Of a DNA stretch of 64,000 bases, positions 22,620 to 35,380 are shown piece after piece. Origin of the DNA: Gautieria morchelliformis (lineage: Eukaryota > Basidiomycota > Agaricomycetes > Gomphales > Gomphaceae). The position numbers and the translations under genes were made by a program. The stretch's first letter is position 1; every line of letters begins with the position of its first letter. The stretch is from NCBI GenBank assembly GCA_015179125.1, contig WHVA01000374.1, positions 1 through 64,000 of the forward strand, in the 5' to 3' direction. The notes below the pieces were generated by a model. It did not search any database. It saw only the letters and a program-made list of their open reading frames with translations, and was not told the origin of the DNA.

Positions 22620-23639
22620 TTGATTCCACCAGTCCTTGAGCTCGAGGAATCGAGGACACGTCGGGAGAAGGCTGCCGACGCCCGGAAGCGCAAGCAACGC
22701 ATGGAGCGTGGGTTTGTGGATCATCCTCACAAAAGCCACGCGCGTTTGCCACGCACCACATCTGAGCCTGAAAAGGCTCTGGAGGAGCCTGCAGGCGGCA
22801 TGGATAGCGACGCCAAAGACCACGTCGACGCCAAGGAGGCCTGGTACCGCGAAATCAAACAACGAGAACTGGAGAATGACTCACAGGCTAATGAATCCAA
22901 GGATGAAACTTCTCTCAGTATGTCGATCTCCTCGTCGCATGACTCCTGCGCAGTCTCACACTATTACTGCAACCACAACAGCGCCAGCTCAGACATCTTC
23001 GAGAAATACCAACGAAACGGTATGTCATGTGAGCCCCCTTACAAGATGCTAACCTGGCCGCTCTTCTCACGTCCTCCCTCATCGCAGCACCTGAGAAGCC
23101 TCGTGCTCGGATGCGCCATGCACCGAACGTGGGACCACTCCAGCCCATAGGGAACATTCAGGCTAATGGCCCCCTTCTGTCACACCCATCCCAGCGCACT
23201 GAGCCCGCGAGCCCCCAAGGGTCAATCCACCTGTGAGCTAACCCGCTGGTCCATCACTCGCGCTGACCAATGCTCCCCAGATCGAGAACTGTGTTGATGA
23301 GTGGAAGGATGGGAGGTTCTGTTCTATTGATTTTACAGAGAAGTTATACAGAGAGAAATATCAAAGTTACCTGACAAATTTGGAGATGTGGGGCGACCGT
23401 GCGCAAGGCAGGCATATCCTTGCCCGGCTGCAGAAGCGTCTGCATGATAAAGAAAGGTACGCATACCACACAGTCTCAGGTCGAACCTCTAACAGCACTC
23501 TGTTATTCTTTGTAGGACACTCTTCGGAGCAGGAGACTTGCAGACAACTCTCCCTACCGTCCGGAAGCTCCTGCATGACATTTTCGATGCCGCCGTGCAA
23601 GAGGCCACTGCCGGAGGGGAGGAAGAGATGTTGGAATAA
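22620..23639 (+). CDS. Unrecognised spliced gene, model incomplete
   Basis: At least four exons can be followed on the plus strand. The first runs to 23019 (LELEESRTRREKAADARKRK ... KEAWYREIKQRELE). The second is 23088-23232, the third 23281-23456 (ENCVDEWKDGRFCSIDFTEK) and the last 23516-23639 (TLFGAGDLQTTLPTVRKLL, TAA). Exons 3 and 4 join in frame and end on a clean stop. Phase between 23232 and 23281 does not fit, and no ATG start was found; a 35 bp intron at 22600-22634 may lead to an upstream exon. The protein is basic and charged with no recognised domain. Confidence 0.45.
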
Positions 23640-24358
23640 GGGTTTATAAAGTTTACAAGTTTACTACCAAAAACTTTTTATTTCATTTTCAATATAATCC
23701 TACTACCATGACGTCGGTGATCTCCTGCCCGTTCTTCAGTGACACGCATTGGCACTAGCAAACCAATGATAGGAAACACCAAGGGTTCCTAGTACTCCAT
23801 ATCCCCTCACATACAACTCCATAGACCTTTACGGTGCTATGGAGCAGCTCCCTGCGGGCGCTACGGAGCTGCGCGCCGAGGAGCTATGGCGCTATACGGC
23901 GCTATGGCACGGTACTGAACCATCGCGGGGAGTTATGGGGCACAACATAATTGGCACTTGTCTACCGTGCTATGCCTGGTATGTAGCCTATATAATGCTA
24001 CACGCAATTCGGTTTTTTTGCTGATGAATCCCCACCAAACATAGAAAACCTTGTGTTTGTTAAAAGCATCTAATCTTTCTTGCATATAGAGGCTCAAACG
24101 GACAGCTAGGGCCATGTCCAAATAATGTGTATCATACGTATTGCTCTTATAATGCGATAGCCTACTTGAGATTGAAGTGTTACGCAGTGGCTCAAAATGT
24201 CGCAGCGTCTCCGGAGAGAGCGCAACCATGCGACTGCAGTGGCATTTGATAACGGAACACCGTAAAAGTGTGAGGTTTTACCATACAGTACAGTATAATT
24301 ATTAAAAAGGCTCACGCGCAAGTTTATATCGCGATGACCACCCCGGCAGGTTAATAAA
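23640..24358. other. Intergenic, nothing recognised
   Basis: Downstream of the unrecognised gene and of the convergent SLY1 stop. It contains a short GC-rich palindrome-like stretch (23840-23930, repeats of GCTATGG/GCGCTA) and otherwise featureless sequence. Confidence 0.5.
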
Positions 24359-27051
24359 TTATTTCTCCTGTCCCAATCTCTCGATAATATCAAGAAATCC
24401 TCCCGGGTCCAGAATCTCTGTCCCCCCATATGTGACTCTTTTTCCCGCCCGTCTCGCCCACTCCTCCAAGTTTCCATACTCCACATACCCAGCACCACCC
24501 ACCATAAAAACAATACCATCACCAAAGGTCATTCGTCGGCCTTTCTGCTGTTGCTGTCCACCTGTCCCTGCACCAGGTGCATACGCACCTGTTCGTGGAG
24601 CACGGGGGTCGAGGAAAAGGTAGTCATCCGTCTCTTGCAAAGATTGCGTAGACGCTGATGCGCTATCCATTAACGCTTCTGTGAGGCGTGTGACCGGGAA
24701 AAGTTTGTTGGCAGGGAGGAAATTTTTCACGCCCGAGATCAAGTTTTCCAGCCCGCCCTCTTTCAGACGATCCGTGAGCTAAACTCACCACGTCAGAATG
24801 CACCCATTCAAGACAAAGGCATGGAAACACGTACCCGGTTACCCAAGGCACTAAATCCGCGGAAAAGTTCTCCGCCTTGTTGTTGGACAACCGGAGTCGA
24901 TGTCCCCGCCGCACCAGGTATCGTCATTCGGCTTATTTCTCTCGTCCTGTAGGTTCGAGCTCCCATCACAGCGCCTGAGAAACTAGACTAGGAAGTAACT
25001 CACCGTCTGACATACTCGAAAGCCGCAACATTCGCGCCGGCTGCTTTAAGCTCCTTTTCAAGCTCGGCAATCTCCTCCTTGGATATTGCGTGATCTGGTA
25101 AAGACAGATAGAAAACGATCACCAGTCGCAACTTATCTGTCGCCGTTGGTGCTACGTCTGGCTTTGGATGTCGCAGAGTCTCAAGAATGGTTTGAGTCGT
25201 CTGTTCGCCGTATTGGTGAATTTGCGTTAAGTGTCAGACACGAATAATTGCCGACCCACCTGCTTTGTGCCGCCTTCTTCAATACTGAATAACTCATCGA
25301 GACCACGCTTCTTGATCTGCTCAAGCAAAGCGGTGGCAATGTTCATGTGCGTATCAAGTGTAGCCTTGCGTGCTGTGAGCTCTGGGAGCTGTGTAATAGC
25401 GGTCTTCAAATGCGCAGCGTTACTTGACAGGTCCCTAGCAATAAAGTGATTAGAGTCTGCATCAATCAAAGCAGGAGATCATATACATCTGTGATACATC
25501 GCCAATGTCACTGACACCCGTTGACCGTGTGATCTCCGCTGCGTCCTGCTTGTATCTTCGGGACTGTCAGATTACATCAGTCGGGTCCATTATGCAGCCA
25601 TACCGGTTGAGTTCAGTGTCGATATCCTCTGCGACCTGAGGGAACGGTTTCACTGCATTCTTCGCCCAGAAGAAATCCTTGGAATCAAGGTCGTAAGATC
25701 GCTTCTGCGGTAATGTCTTTTTGGCAAGCGGACGTCAGTCTACCCGGAGAGTCATAATACTACACTGTGCTTACCACAACGACTCGGTTTAATTTCATAT
25801 CCAAACAATCGTGCACAAGAGCTTGGTAGGTCCACCCATGAGAGAGCATAGGCACCAGGTCAATGTTTCGGTCTAGAATGAGCAGCACTACGTGTCATGT
25901 GAAACACGAGCTTGGATAATGCTTATCATAATTCAAACCATTGGAGACTTACCAGGTCGCTGCAACGTACCGAGCCCGCTCGAGTCTTGTGCGAATAATC
26001 CTGATCCTGACCGTGCGGAGGATAAGATTGCATCTCGAATTTTGGTGTCGAGCTTTTTGGCGATCATTTCCCCAGCATTTGATCGAGGAGACCGAATATA
26101 AGGAACCTGACCTATGCCACGAGTTTAGTAGGAGTTATATAGGAACTTCGAACCGTATCACGGAAGTACCGCGGGTTAAGTCAGCAGCACATACCCATAG
26201 TGGCTACCGCAGAAAATAATCCATTTGCGATGCGCTCTAACTCTTCGTCTATTTGCTGTTCCGACGTAGTGGGCGAGTTCAGAAGCTCATACGAGGATCG
26301 GGTTGGTGTTGAAGGTCCACCATTTGGTGCAGCAGGAGTGCTGGGAGGTAACGGTACAGCGGCGGGGGGTATAAGGGAGAAAAGAGATGGCGATGGACAT
26401 AAGAAAGACAGATACTGGTCAAGGACCTAGAATTGTGCTTAACAAATATATCATACGAGATCAAATTGATTAGCTCACATACCTGTTCAACCAAGTCGCC
26501 TGTTCCATCCTTAGCAACACAAGCAGCCAGCTCTTCCAAGAGAGATCGAGGTAGTGGCTCCACAAATGATAGATGAAAGCTCTCGTATGTGCTCTTCTCA
26601 AGGTCCTCAGCTATCCGCCGGATATTTGCAAGGGTCGGCGAGATGAAGTATACGGCAGGGACATCGGGCAATGGTGGTCGATTAGAATGAAGTTGGCTGG
26701 GGATACTGATATTAGACATCGCCAAAAGCAATATATGGATCGAGCAATTACACGTGTAGAGTGACACCCACGTCGCGCAAGTCCTGGACTCTCAACACGG
26801 TTGCTAGTACGTCCTTCGTATACTGGTCTAGAACAAGGATCTTCCAAACTGGTGGCGCAGCATTCGGGATTGCAAGTCCTCCTTGTGCCTTGCCTAGAAA
26901 GGCGGAGTCGCCTGGGGAATTAAGGTTGAGTAGGGCGAGGAGGGCATCTGTCTGGGCATCCTGAAGGGTCTGAGGAGTAGGCTTTATGTCTTCTATGAGC
27001 TTACGAAATATACCAGAGAGAGACACGAACCGTTTTGAAGTTACTCGCCAT
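24359..27051 (-). CDS. SLY1: Sly1-type Sec1/Munc18 protein (ER-Golgi SNARE regulator)
   Basis: Sly1 binds the syntaxin Sed5 and drives SNARE assembly for ER-Golgi fusion on the cytosolic membrane face. Twelve exons were built: 27051-27031, 26969-26752, 26705-26483, 26426-26195, 26111-25953, 25887-25775, 25716-25604, 25555-25487, 25434-25260, 25200-25004, 24946-24835, 24778-24359. They sum to 2052 nt, 683 residues, close to yeast Sly1. Diagnostic segments are [99 protein letters not shown] and the C-terminal TYGGTEIL. The start was chosen because MASNFKT splices in frame to [13 protein letters not shown]. Looks intact. Confidence 0.93.
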
Positions 27052-27475
27052 TGGTACATATGTGACTGCGTCACGTTGTCACATGAAGCAAGATCGGAGT
27101 AGGTTTCAGTTTTATGTAATCAATTGAAGGGACACTGTTCAGACTACATGCACTCAGAATTTTTTTGGTTGTCATTCCACTAATCGGGGTTAAGTTGGCA
27201 CCGATGCAGAAACGTATGCACTTCATGTGCACCTTCACTGTATTACAGTCGGATACATGTGGATAGCAGCTGTCAGCTTATAGTAGAGACTAGCAGTTGC
27301 GATCCTAAGCCTCGCCAGCCTGTACCCGCACCTGATTTTTGTGAGACGTCTTCAGGAAGCTCACCGAGAGATCTGGCTACAAAATTGGGGTCTATAAGGG
27401 GGGTCAAGTCGTTCTTGGAAGGGAGTTTCTGGGGATAGGCGTGTCAATAAGATTATCAGATTCTACTATAAGCAG
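27052..27475. promoter_or_regulatory. SLY1 upstream / TIP41 downstream intergenic
   Basis: This 424 bp must hold the TIP41 terminator and the SLY1 promoter. No clear TATA box or other motif stands out. Confidence 0.4.
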
Positions 27476-28341
27476 TCAAAACGGTGGAACACGGACTCGT
27501 TTTATGTCATTGTACGGTGCTTCCCATCCGGTGGTCTCTCGGACTATGAGGGGCGGAGAAGTGGTAAAGGAATGGTAGATGCGAGTATCGTACGTTCGGA
27601 ATAGAACATTATCCACTCGAAGGGTAAATCGCGAGAGTAGGAAGAAAGAGGTCGGCATGACCCTCTACGCGAGTGAAGATTAAATGTCACGGAATAAGGA
27701 GCAACGAGGATGGGGGCGTACCACGCGGATAGTAACCTGAGACATGCCATTATCATGTAATTCATCCTCGTATAAGGGTATTTCAGCGTAAAAGAGTATG
27801 GGGTCTTGTCGTGTGAGCTCTGCAATGGGAATCACATGCCGGGCATTGTTGGCATCCGCAGGAGTGAACGAGTACTTGTTCTGAGCAGGGAAATGGCCTG
27901 GATACACGGTTGTGTAAGTCCAGTCATAGGGTTTTGTTGGCGATGTCTTGGGGAGTGGCATGGAGGAATCGGGGTCGAGTCTTTCCGTACGATTGGGTTA
28001 ACGCATGCAGATAACTGAGGGCGCACGGACCGGCTCTTCAGCCAGGCATCGGCATAGCCAACCTTGACACCACCATCTCCAGCTTGAAGCTCACCGCTCT
28101 TGACACACCTGAGCGCATTCTCTGCATCAAATCGATACTCCCAGCCTGAAGGATTGTGCCTCAGCACGAGAGCATTATTTCCAAAGGTCATTTCTGGTAA
28201 AGGGAAGCCAAGAGAAGCTTGAAGCGCGTCAGATTCTGCAGCATTGATTATGGGAGCAGTGATAGTTTCCAGCGTCCAAGACTGTATATCGATTTTGCGC
28301 GTCCCATTAGTCTCAGACACCTGATGTGGTGGTGCAGTCAT
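27476..28341 (-). CDS. TIP41: TIP41 family protein (TOR / PP2A pathway)
   Basis: TIP41 proteins bind Tap42/alpha4 or PP2A catalytic subunits and tune TOR signalling in the cytosol. Three exons: 28341-28031, 27980-27722, 27664-27476, 759 nt, 252 residues. Family segments are LPEMTFGNNALVLRH, the acidic/hydrophobic DPILFYAEIPLYEDELHDNG, and RVMPTSFFLLSRFTLRVDNV followed by RTYDTRIYHSF. The ATG at 28341 was preferred over an upstream TTG in frame. The gene is divergent from the dynein gene with 49 bp between start codons. No damage is seen. Confidence 0.93.
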
Positions 28342-28390
28342 GGCCAAAGATTAGACGCTAGTTTAATTTCGACGCGGCGCTTGTAGGGCA
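28342..28390. promoter_or_regulatory. 49 bp divergent spacer between TIP41 and dynein LIC
   Basis: Both start codons face away from this 49 bp segment. Promoter elements and both 5' UTRs must fit here or overlap the opposite gene. No TATA box is visible. Confidence 0.6.
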
Positions 28391-30339
28391 ATGTCGACTA
28401 CGGTAGAAATCGTCGAGGCCGAGCCTGTTGAGAATCTATGGTCTTCAATCCTGGATTCTGTGTCTTCGACCAGGTCTATACCATCCAAACAAATATTGAT
28501 ACTCGGCGAAAAGTCCTCTGGACGCTCTACCATCTCTGCAGGGTTGCTTGGAAGGCAGGTCGATGATACTAAACCAGACCATACCGACTTTGCTCTGGGC
28601 TATGACTGGGCAGACGTGAGGGATGATGCGGATGAAGGTAGCCGTATTCCATACCAATGCAGCCCTCGTGTTGACCGCCTGCAGACACTCTCGCCCGCCT
28701 CTCCATGTATACTGTGCCATCTTCCTCTCCGTCACATCTGTCCCTTGTTCCGCACTTCCTCCCACCTCGGACTTCCCTTCCTCACACACTAGTTCTTATT
28801 GTTCTGGAATGGACTCGACCGTGGTCCTTCATTGAGCAGCTTGAGCTATGGCTTGCATGGATCGAGACATGGGCTAAAGGTGATGGATCACGCGAACTCC
28901 AGATCGTTAGCGAGGAGTCCCGAGAACGACGTGCGTATATTATCAGTTGAACATTGAACATTTCCACTTGACATCGACATGTTCCAGTGCAATCTCATCT
29001 TCAGCACTACGCTGAGCCCTCAACATCAAACGACCTGCCTGGAGCTACTTCACTCACCAACACACTGCTTCCACTGGGACCAGGTACACTGACTCATAAC
29101 GCGTCCGGAGTTCCCATTGTCGTAGTGTGTACCAAGTCTGATCTCATAGATGAAGGTCATGACATTGTCGGAGGTTCGGGAGGTATGGGCGGTATGGTCA
29201 AAGGCAAAGGTGGTGAGTGGGAGGAACGTACTGATGGTGTCATGCAGGTGCTACGCACCGTGTGTCTGAAATGTGAGTAGGCACGCTGTGGTTTGCTAAC
29301 TCCTCTCATGGTTCCCATAGATGGTGCCGCCCTGTTCTATACTACTCAACAGCCACAGACGCTTTCCGTTCTACGACAATATGTGTTACATCTTTTATTT
29401 GCGCCACCTGCGCCCTCCCCCTCATTTGGTAGTACTGATACCCCCGCTCCCGCACGTAATCCATTCCCTTTCTCCCATCGACCTAACACCCTCGATCGCG
29501 ATCGAGTACTCGTCCCTGCGGGTTGGGACAGTTGGGGAAAAATCGCAGTCCTAAGAGATGGCTTCGATGCTAAAGCCTGGGGGGAGGCTTGGGAGCGTGA
29601 TTTAGATCAGGAGGGTAATGACGGAAGCCTTGGCGCAAAGGAAATGTTTTTGGCACTTGTAGGTGGAGATCAAGGGCTGAAGGTGAGAATCTCCTTTTGA
29701 GGCTCGATAGTCTCGGACTGCCTTCACATCTTACGTATCCATAGCCGGCACCGCTACCCCCGTTAATTCTGCCAACGCCCGAACAGCAGTTTCTCGCTGC
29801 ACATCACGAGTCTAATGCGAAGAGCTCGGATCGCGACCCGAGACAGACGTTCCGGACACCAACCGATCCGTCGAATCTTACGGGTGCGGGTGTCGTTGGT
29901 CCCTTGGGAAGTAGTAGTTTCAGCCTTCCCACAGTCGAGCGTGCCTTGGTAGAAATGGAAGGTGGTGGGGCGAATGACAAGGGGGCCGAGCGAGATGGCA
30001 GGCGCGTGAGCGCTGCACGACGTGTTAGTCCAATATATTGGCATTATAACGTCTTAATTTTGACATCTCACCCCTTACCTATTTGCTTCCTAGGACCCGA
30101 CTGGCCGCCCTGGACACCCTTCATCCATTTCATCAACAGGCACCTCTTCTACGCACACGCACGCACGACTACCAGGGTCCCCAGTCTTGCCAGGCTCTCC
30201 TGATGCTGACGGGAAAACACAGCATGAGGTCTTAACAAATTTCTTTCAGAGTTTGCTCAGCTCCCGAGATCGCGCAGGTGGAGGAGGCTCATCTGCAGGG
30301 AGAAATCCGGCAGCTGGGCAGGCTGAAGGAAAACAGTGA
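28391..30339 (+). CDS. Cytoplasmic dynein 1 light intermediate chain
   Basis: This subunit of the dynein motor binds heavy chain and cargo adaptors. Six exons: 28391-28637, 28685-28930, 28988-29272, 29321-29682, 29745-30023, 30094-30339, 1665 nt, 554 residues. Family segments are LWSSILDSVSSTRSIPSKQI, the P-loop region GEKSSGRST, DFALGYDWADVRDDADE, IVLEWTRPWSFIEQL, GVPIVVVCTKSDLIDE, ALFYTTQQPQTLSVLRQY, VPAGWDSWGKIAVLRDGFDA and the C-terminal HEVLTNFFQSLLSSRDR helix. The P-loop Lys is Arg (GRST rather than GKST). The C-terminal 100 residues are Ser/Thr/Gly/Pro rich, as in adaptor-binding tails. Confidence 0.93.
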
Positions 30340-31297
30340 TTCTAAACAATGTTTTCCTTCGCGAGCAGCTTCCAGCGGCTTGTATTCTACATATTATACC
30401 CAGTTACATGTTTGTGAACCCCTTTTTGACTGAAATACTTAGGGTGCATTTTTGATAATATTTGCAAAAGCTGTAGAAATATCCTGTTATGGCATTTTAG
30501 CCTCTCGTTTATTTGTCAGCGCTATATATGGTAATTACATCCATATATGGAAGTGCCGCCAAACTGACCGTGACGAAAAAAAAATAACCTGTTCAGTTTT
30601 ACAATTTAGATCAAGATCTGACCTAAAGAAGCACTTTGTATAGAGGAATAAGACAATCGGATTTTTTTCAGCTGGAATTGTGATTGCACAAAGCCAGCGG
30701 TGTGCAAGTGATCGGCACCATAGCAGACGAGCGACTCGGAGTGGAGAGCACCGATGGGACAAGAGAACTGAACGCAGAGCAAGATCTACCACCTAGCAGG
30801 ACAAATAAATGAGAGACTTAAGGTATACAAAGAAACAGAGTTACCTTTCAACGATGAATAGCCGATTTGAAGAACGCCATGAAACATGATCGGACTAGAG
30901 GCCACAGGTTACTCAAGGAATCTATTACTTGCTTCAAGAATAAAATAGTGCCAGGCTGGCAAATAACCCGACAAGCGGCCCTACGAGGCGACGCTCAATG
31001 GAATGGCTGGCCAGCTGCTGAGTCAGCTGGTTGTTCGCACTCGCCTTCTTCATTTTCTTTGGCAGGCGCATGAGGTATACTTATCGTGTTGTACGTGCTG
31101 CTAACCCTGGGAACCGATGATAGAATGGGAATATCGTAATGCGGAGGCAGCACTTCTACCAGTGCACTGTATAGTATATTGAGCCCATGTGATGCTCCTG
31201 CTTCGATCAAATGGCGCTCTAAATCTTCCCTTCGCCTTCCCTTGGGGCTGAGAGAGGCGGACTATATTATGACGCTCTATCTCCCCATTGCCTTCCT
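30340..31297. other. Intergenic, nothing recognised
   Basis: Mostly AT-rich sequence without long open frames. It ends where the duplicated sedolisin block begins (31298). Confidence 0.5.
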
Positions 31298-34107
31298 TGG
31301 CACAGGCGGCCATCTGAGGCTACACGCACCTCATTTTATAAATATTGCTAATAAAGACTGCATCCTGCGAAGGATGTGTTCGAACGCCTTGTTTCCTCGG
31401 TTCGATGCTCCCAAAGTGTTTTCTCGCGATCGTCCTCGTAGCGGTTTCCGTCCAAGGTTCTCCTGCGGCTGGCGGTCACAAGCATGCACTTAAAGGTACT
31501 CTCACCCTTTGTCACACGATGTTCCCACCATTGATCCACGCCATCTAAAGAGACATTCACCCCGGCGAAGGAATGGGTGAAACGGCGACCCGCCCCTCCA
31601 GACCATGATTTGACTTTGAGGATAAGTCTGAAGCAGCCTAACTTCAACAAGCTTGAGGAGCATCTTTACGCTGTGAGCGACCCTGAAAGCCCGCGTTACG
31701 GACAGCACCTTTCTAAAGAGCAAGTACAAGAACTTGTCGCCCCGAGTTCCCATGGACTCAGTGCTGTCAATGATTGGCTTGCGTCGATGGGTTTTGACGT
31801 GAATGGACTCGTACGCTCGCCTTCGATGGACTGGCTGAAAATCGAGACTACGGTAAAGCTGGCTGAAGAGATGCTCAATACGGTAACTTCGCACCATGCG
31901 CTGACCTTTCACAACCTTGACGTTCATGTCTAGACGTACCACGTTTGGGACAACATCAAGACCGGCGATACTCTCGTGCGCACCACAAGCTGGAGTGTTC
32001 CGGAGCACTTGCATGAACACATTGATCTCGTGCACCCCACTACGATGTTCCGTGGAGGTCTTCAGCGAAAGGCAGCAACATTCAGAAAACTCGACACCGC
32101 TCCGGGGAAGGCTGCAGTCATGTCAATACCCGCTACCTCCCCCAGCGCGGTGGACCCGTCTTGCAACACGACGATAACTCCCACCTGTTTGCTGGAGCTG
32201 TACAACGCCACTCAGTATAAGGTTCAATCAGCCCTGAAGGGAAATAAGATTGCCATTTCCTCATACCTTGGTAATCGTGTCTTGCAATCGCGTCTCATCC
32301 CATACTTAGATATTGTCGAGGACAATTCACAAACATCAAGGACCTTCAGCTGTTCTATGAAGCGCTCCGCCCGGAAGCTGTGGGCTCCAATTTCACAGTT
32401 GTGTCTGTCAACGGTATTAATTTTTTTACTCGGTATTTTGCTGCATCCATTTGATTGATTGCTCAGGCGGTCAGAACAGTCAGGTACCCTCCCAAGCCGG
32501 AGATGAGGCAAATCTTGACGCTCAGGTGCGTTAATAACCCTTTGGTATTAAATCATATAGACAACGTAAGTGATCATGCAAATAGTACGCGTTTGGGTTG
32601 ACGTTCCCGACGCCGGCTACTGTCTTCACTACGGCTGGCTCACCGCCTTTTATACCTGACGATAACACGCCAACTAACTCTAACGAACCATATCTGAATG
32701 TATGTTTTCTTTTCTTAAAGCCACGGTCAATTGATATGCAACGTTGAACAGTGGGTGGACTTTCTGCTTAATCAAACTAGCTTACCTCAGACGAGTACGT
32801 TGTGCTTCAAACCGTATGGTTTCATGTGCTTAACGCTCCTTGTTCAGTTTCCACCAGCTATGGCTCGTCACAATTCCCAGCGCTCGCTCGACAGCTGTTA
32901 ACGTGGCATTGGTTCATATAGGTGACGATGAGCAAACGGTGCCGCCATCATTTGCACAGACAGTATGCAACTCATTTGCACAGTTGGGTGAGTGACATAT
33001 GACCACTGAGTCTGATGATACATGTTGACCTTGTGATTAGGTGCGAGAGGCGTCACCTTGACTTTCAGTTCAGGCGATGGGGGTGTTGGCGACAACGATC
33101 CAGTAGGCTCTCACCCTTTACTGAACTGCCCCCTTGTTCATCGCCTCTCAGGATCCATCTACGACTACCTGTATCGCGAACGACGGTACCAATCGGACTA
33201 CGTTTTTGCCAGAGTTCCCGGCAAGTTGCCCTTTGTGAGTAACAATATGGACTATAGCATTCTAAGACGCTCACTATCGCCTTTCAACAGCGTGACTTCT
33301 GTCGGTGGAACCGTTAACGCGAGTCGTTCTTCCCCCCAAGTCCCAGACCGGGAAATTGACGACGTGCATAGGTCCCCGAAGTGGCGGTTACCAGGTTCGG
33401 GAGTGGGGGTGGCTTTTCAAACTACGTGCGTCTGTCTTGACAGCTATTAACTCAATGTCAGCCGTTATTCTTATCTGCAACTATCCAAGTTCGCAAGACC
33501 CGCATATCAAGACGGGGCAGTATTGCCCTTCCTCCAATCTGTTGGAAGCACAAACCAGGGATTGTTTAATGCGTAAGTACTGACTTTGCGGATGTAGACA
33601 AGCCCTTCTTATACTTACGCGTCACTGCAACAGAGCTGGTCGAGTGAGTGATTTTATCCAGCTTACGTTCAGTGTTCAAACAATTGTCATAGGGTATTCC
33701 CGACGTTTCAGCCCAGGGTGACAACTTCGAGATTTTCCTCCAGGGGCAGGCGATGTTGATTGGAGGAACTTCGGCGGCATCGCCTACCTTTGCTGGTATC
33801 GTAGCCCTTCTGAACGACGCTCGGATTGCGGCTGGGAAGCCGTCCCTCGGGTTCTTGAACCCCTTGATTTATTCGAAGGCAAGGAAGGCTTTCAATGACA
33901 TCACTGTAGGCAGTAACCCTGGATGTGGCACACAAGGGTTTTCTTGCCGTGCTGGATGGGACGCTGGTAATCTCACACGCCTTACGTATGGAGTCACATC
34001 ACTCATTTATGTTTTGCTAGTAACTGGTTTGGGGACCCCCAATTTCGGTTTACTCGAGCAAATTGTGCTCGGCAATTACTAAATTAGTCCAAAGTCCGAA
34101 GTTATCT
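31298..34107. repeat. Duplicated sedolisin block, copy A
   Basis: This block is nearly identical to 44602-47406. Homology starts at GGCACAGGCGGCCATCTGAGG and ends at AAGTCCGAAGTTATCT, so it includes about 105 bp of promoter and 25 bp after the stop codon. Differences are scattered substitutions and very small indels. Confidence 0.9.
31405..34082 (+). CDS. Sedolisin tripeptidyl peptidase (S53), copy A
   Basis: This secreted acid serine-carboxyl peptidase removes tripeptides from N-termini. Seventeen exons (31405-31495 to 34021-34082) sum to 1806 nt, 601 residues. It opens with a signal peptide (LPKCFLAIVLVAVSVQG), then a pro-kumamolisin prodomain (LKQPNFNKLEEHLYAVSDPE, PEHLHEHIDLVHPT). The catalytic domain keeps Glu and Asp in DEANLDAQ, the oxyanion Asp in SSGDGGVGD and the nucleophile Ser in GGTSAASP. 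The Ca site region GCGTQGF ... TGLGTPNFG is present. Two introns appear to use GC donors (after 32862 and 33318). The gene looks intact; copy B is at 44709. Confidence 0.93.
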
Positions 34108-35380
34108 AGTTTTTATGGGGACGCCTCGGAACCAGTCACAACGAATCTATCCCGGTTCTTCTTGCACATTCAGTCTGTTAGACATATTTGCAAGCATGTG
34201 CTTTCATACTATCTCCAGTTCGTTACATGCCAAGCAGTCGAACATGGTTTGACATTGGTGTTGCATGTGTAACATTTCCCACTCTGTCATGATGTAGTAG
34301 TGCTGGGAAGCTAATGGCGAAGTCCGTGTGATAACTTCAGATAGTCTGAGAATTCATATGTCGAAGGAAGTCAAAGATTGTTCCTCCAGTAAGATCAATT
34401 GCTAGTCCAATTCTCAGGAGTATCGCGTTCGGGTCCCTAGTTCCATTACGAGCTACATACGACTACAGTATTCTCTTATATATTGATCTGTCCTGCGCGC
34501 AATTACCTTCCGCTCGGAAGGCAGCCTCCCCTTGATGCCAAAGCTGGGACACTTACTGTAATGCAGTGCCACTAGGTACGGCTCAGCGCTCATCCTTTGT
34601 CAGAAAAATTCAAAAGTCCATATCAGGCCCAACAATGCTCATCAAGCCCTCAGGCTGTGGTACCGCCTTATCAGGCCCAATAATGAAGAGGTAGCTGATC
34701 AGTTGTGCACTATACTGACAGGTAATGATTAACTAGATACTTACTGATAGAGTCAGCATGCAGTGACATGTACTGATGAACTAGATATGTCCTAATCTTT
34801 ACTGTGACTAGGGCCTAACAACTACCTAACAACCAGGTAGACAACTATCGTTTTACTGGTTTGAAAGAGGATTCATATACTCTCGGTGGGGAAGAGGACA
34901 ACAAAGTGCTGAACCTCACGCAGGGCCTCACCATGGCCTGGGAGTGAACATTCTGGATAAAAACCAGAATGGCCAACCTGCAAAACACACTTAAAACACA
35001 CCCAAAGGGACCAAAAAGATAGCCCACTGGGAAAGGAAGCCTGAAGAGGGTTATCGTACTTCAGGTGACCTAAGAAATAAGGACTCGACAGGGACAGAAA
35101 AAAGAGCCCACAAGAGCCACTAACACAATGCCATTGTGGACAGGCTTAGAGATTTGTGTCAAGGAGCTTGTCCTAGCATAGATCACTCTAGAAAAGTAAA
35201 AGCTGTAATAAGTAAAAACAAACATAAACAAATAAACAGATTTCTTCACTAGGCCAGGGGGCCTGTTAGCTTTTTAAGTGTTTGCGCAAAGTATTAAAAG
35301 ATAACAGAAGAAGAGATCAATAAGCATGGATAACAGATGTGAGTACACCCCCTCACAATAGAACAGTGTAACTGATAAAG
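34108..35380. other. Intergenic with a short repeat shared with 48.4 kb
   Basis: No gene is seen. 34495-34600 (GCGCAATTACCTTCCGCT ... TACGGCTCAGCGCTCATC) is homologous to 48400-48505, downstream of the second sedolisin copy. The duplication may therefore once have extended this far. Confidence 0.6.

Noticed and set aside
24945..24975. B-box-like GGTTCGAGCTCCC
   Set aside because: It lies in a short SLY1 intron and no tRNA fold is present.
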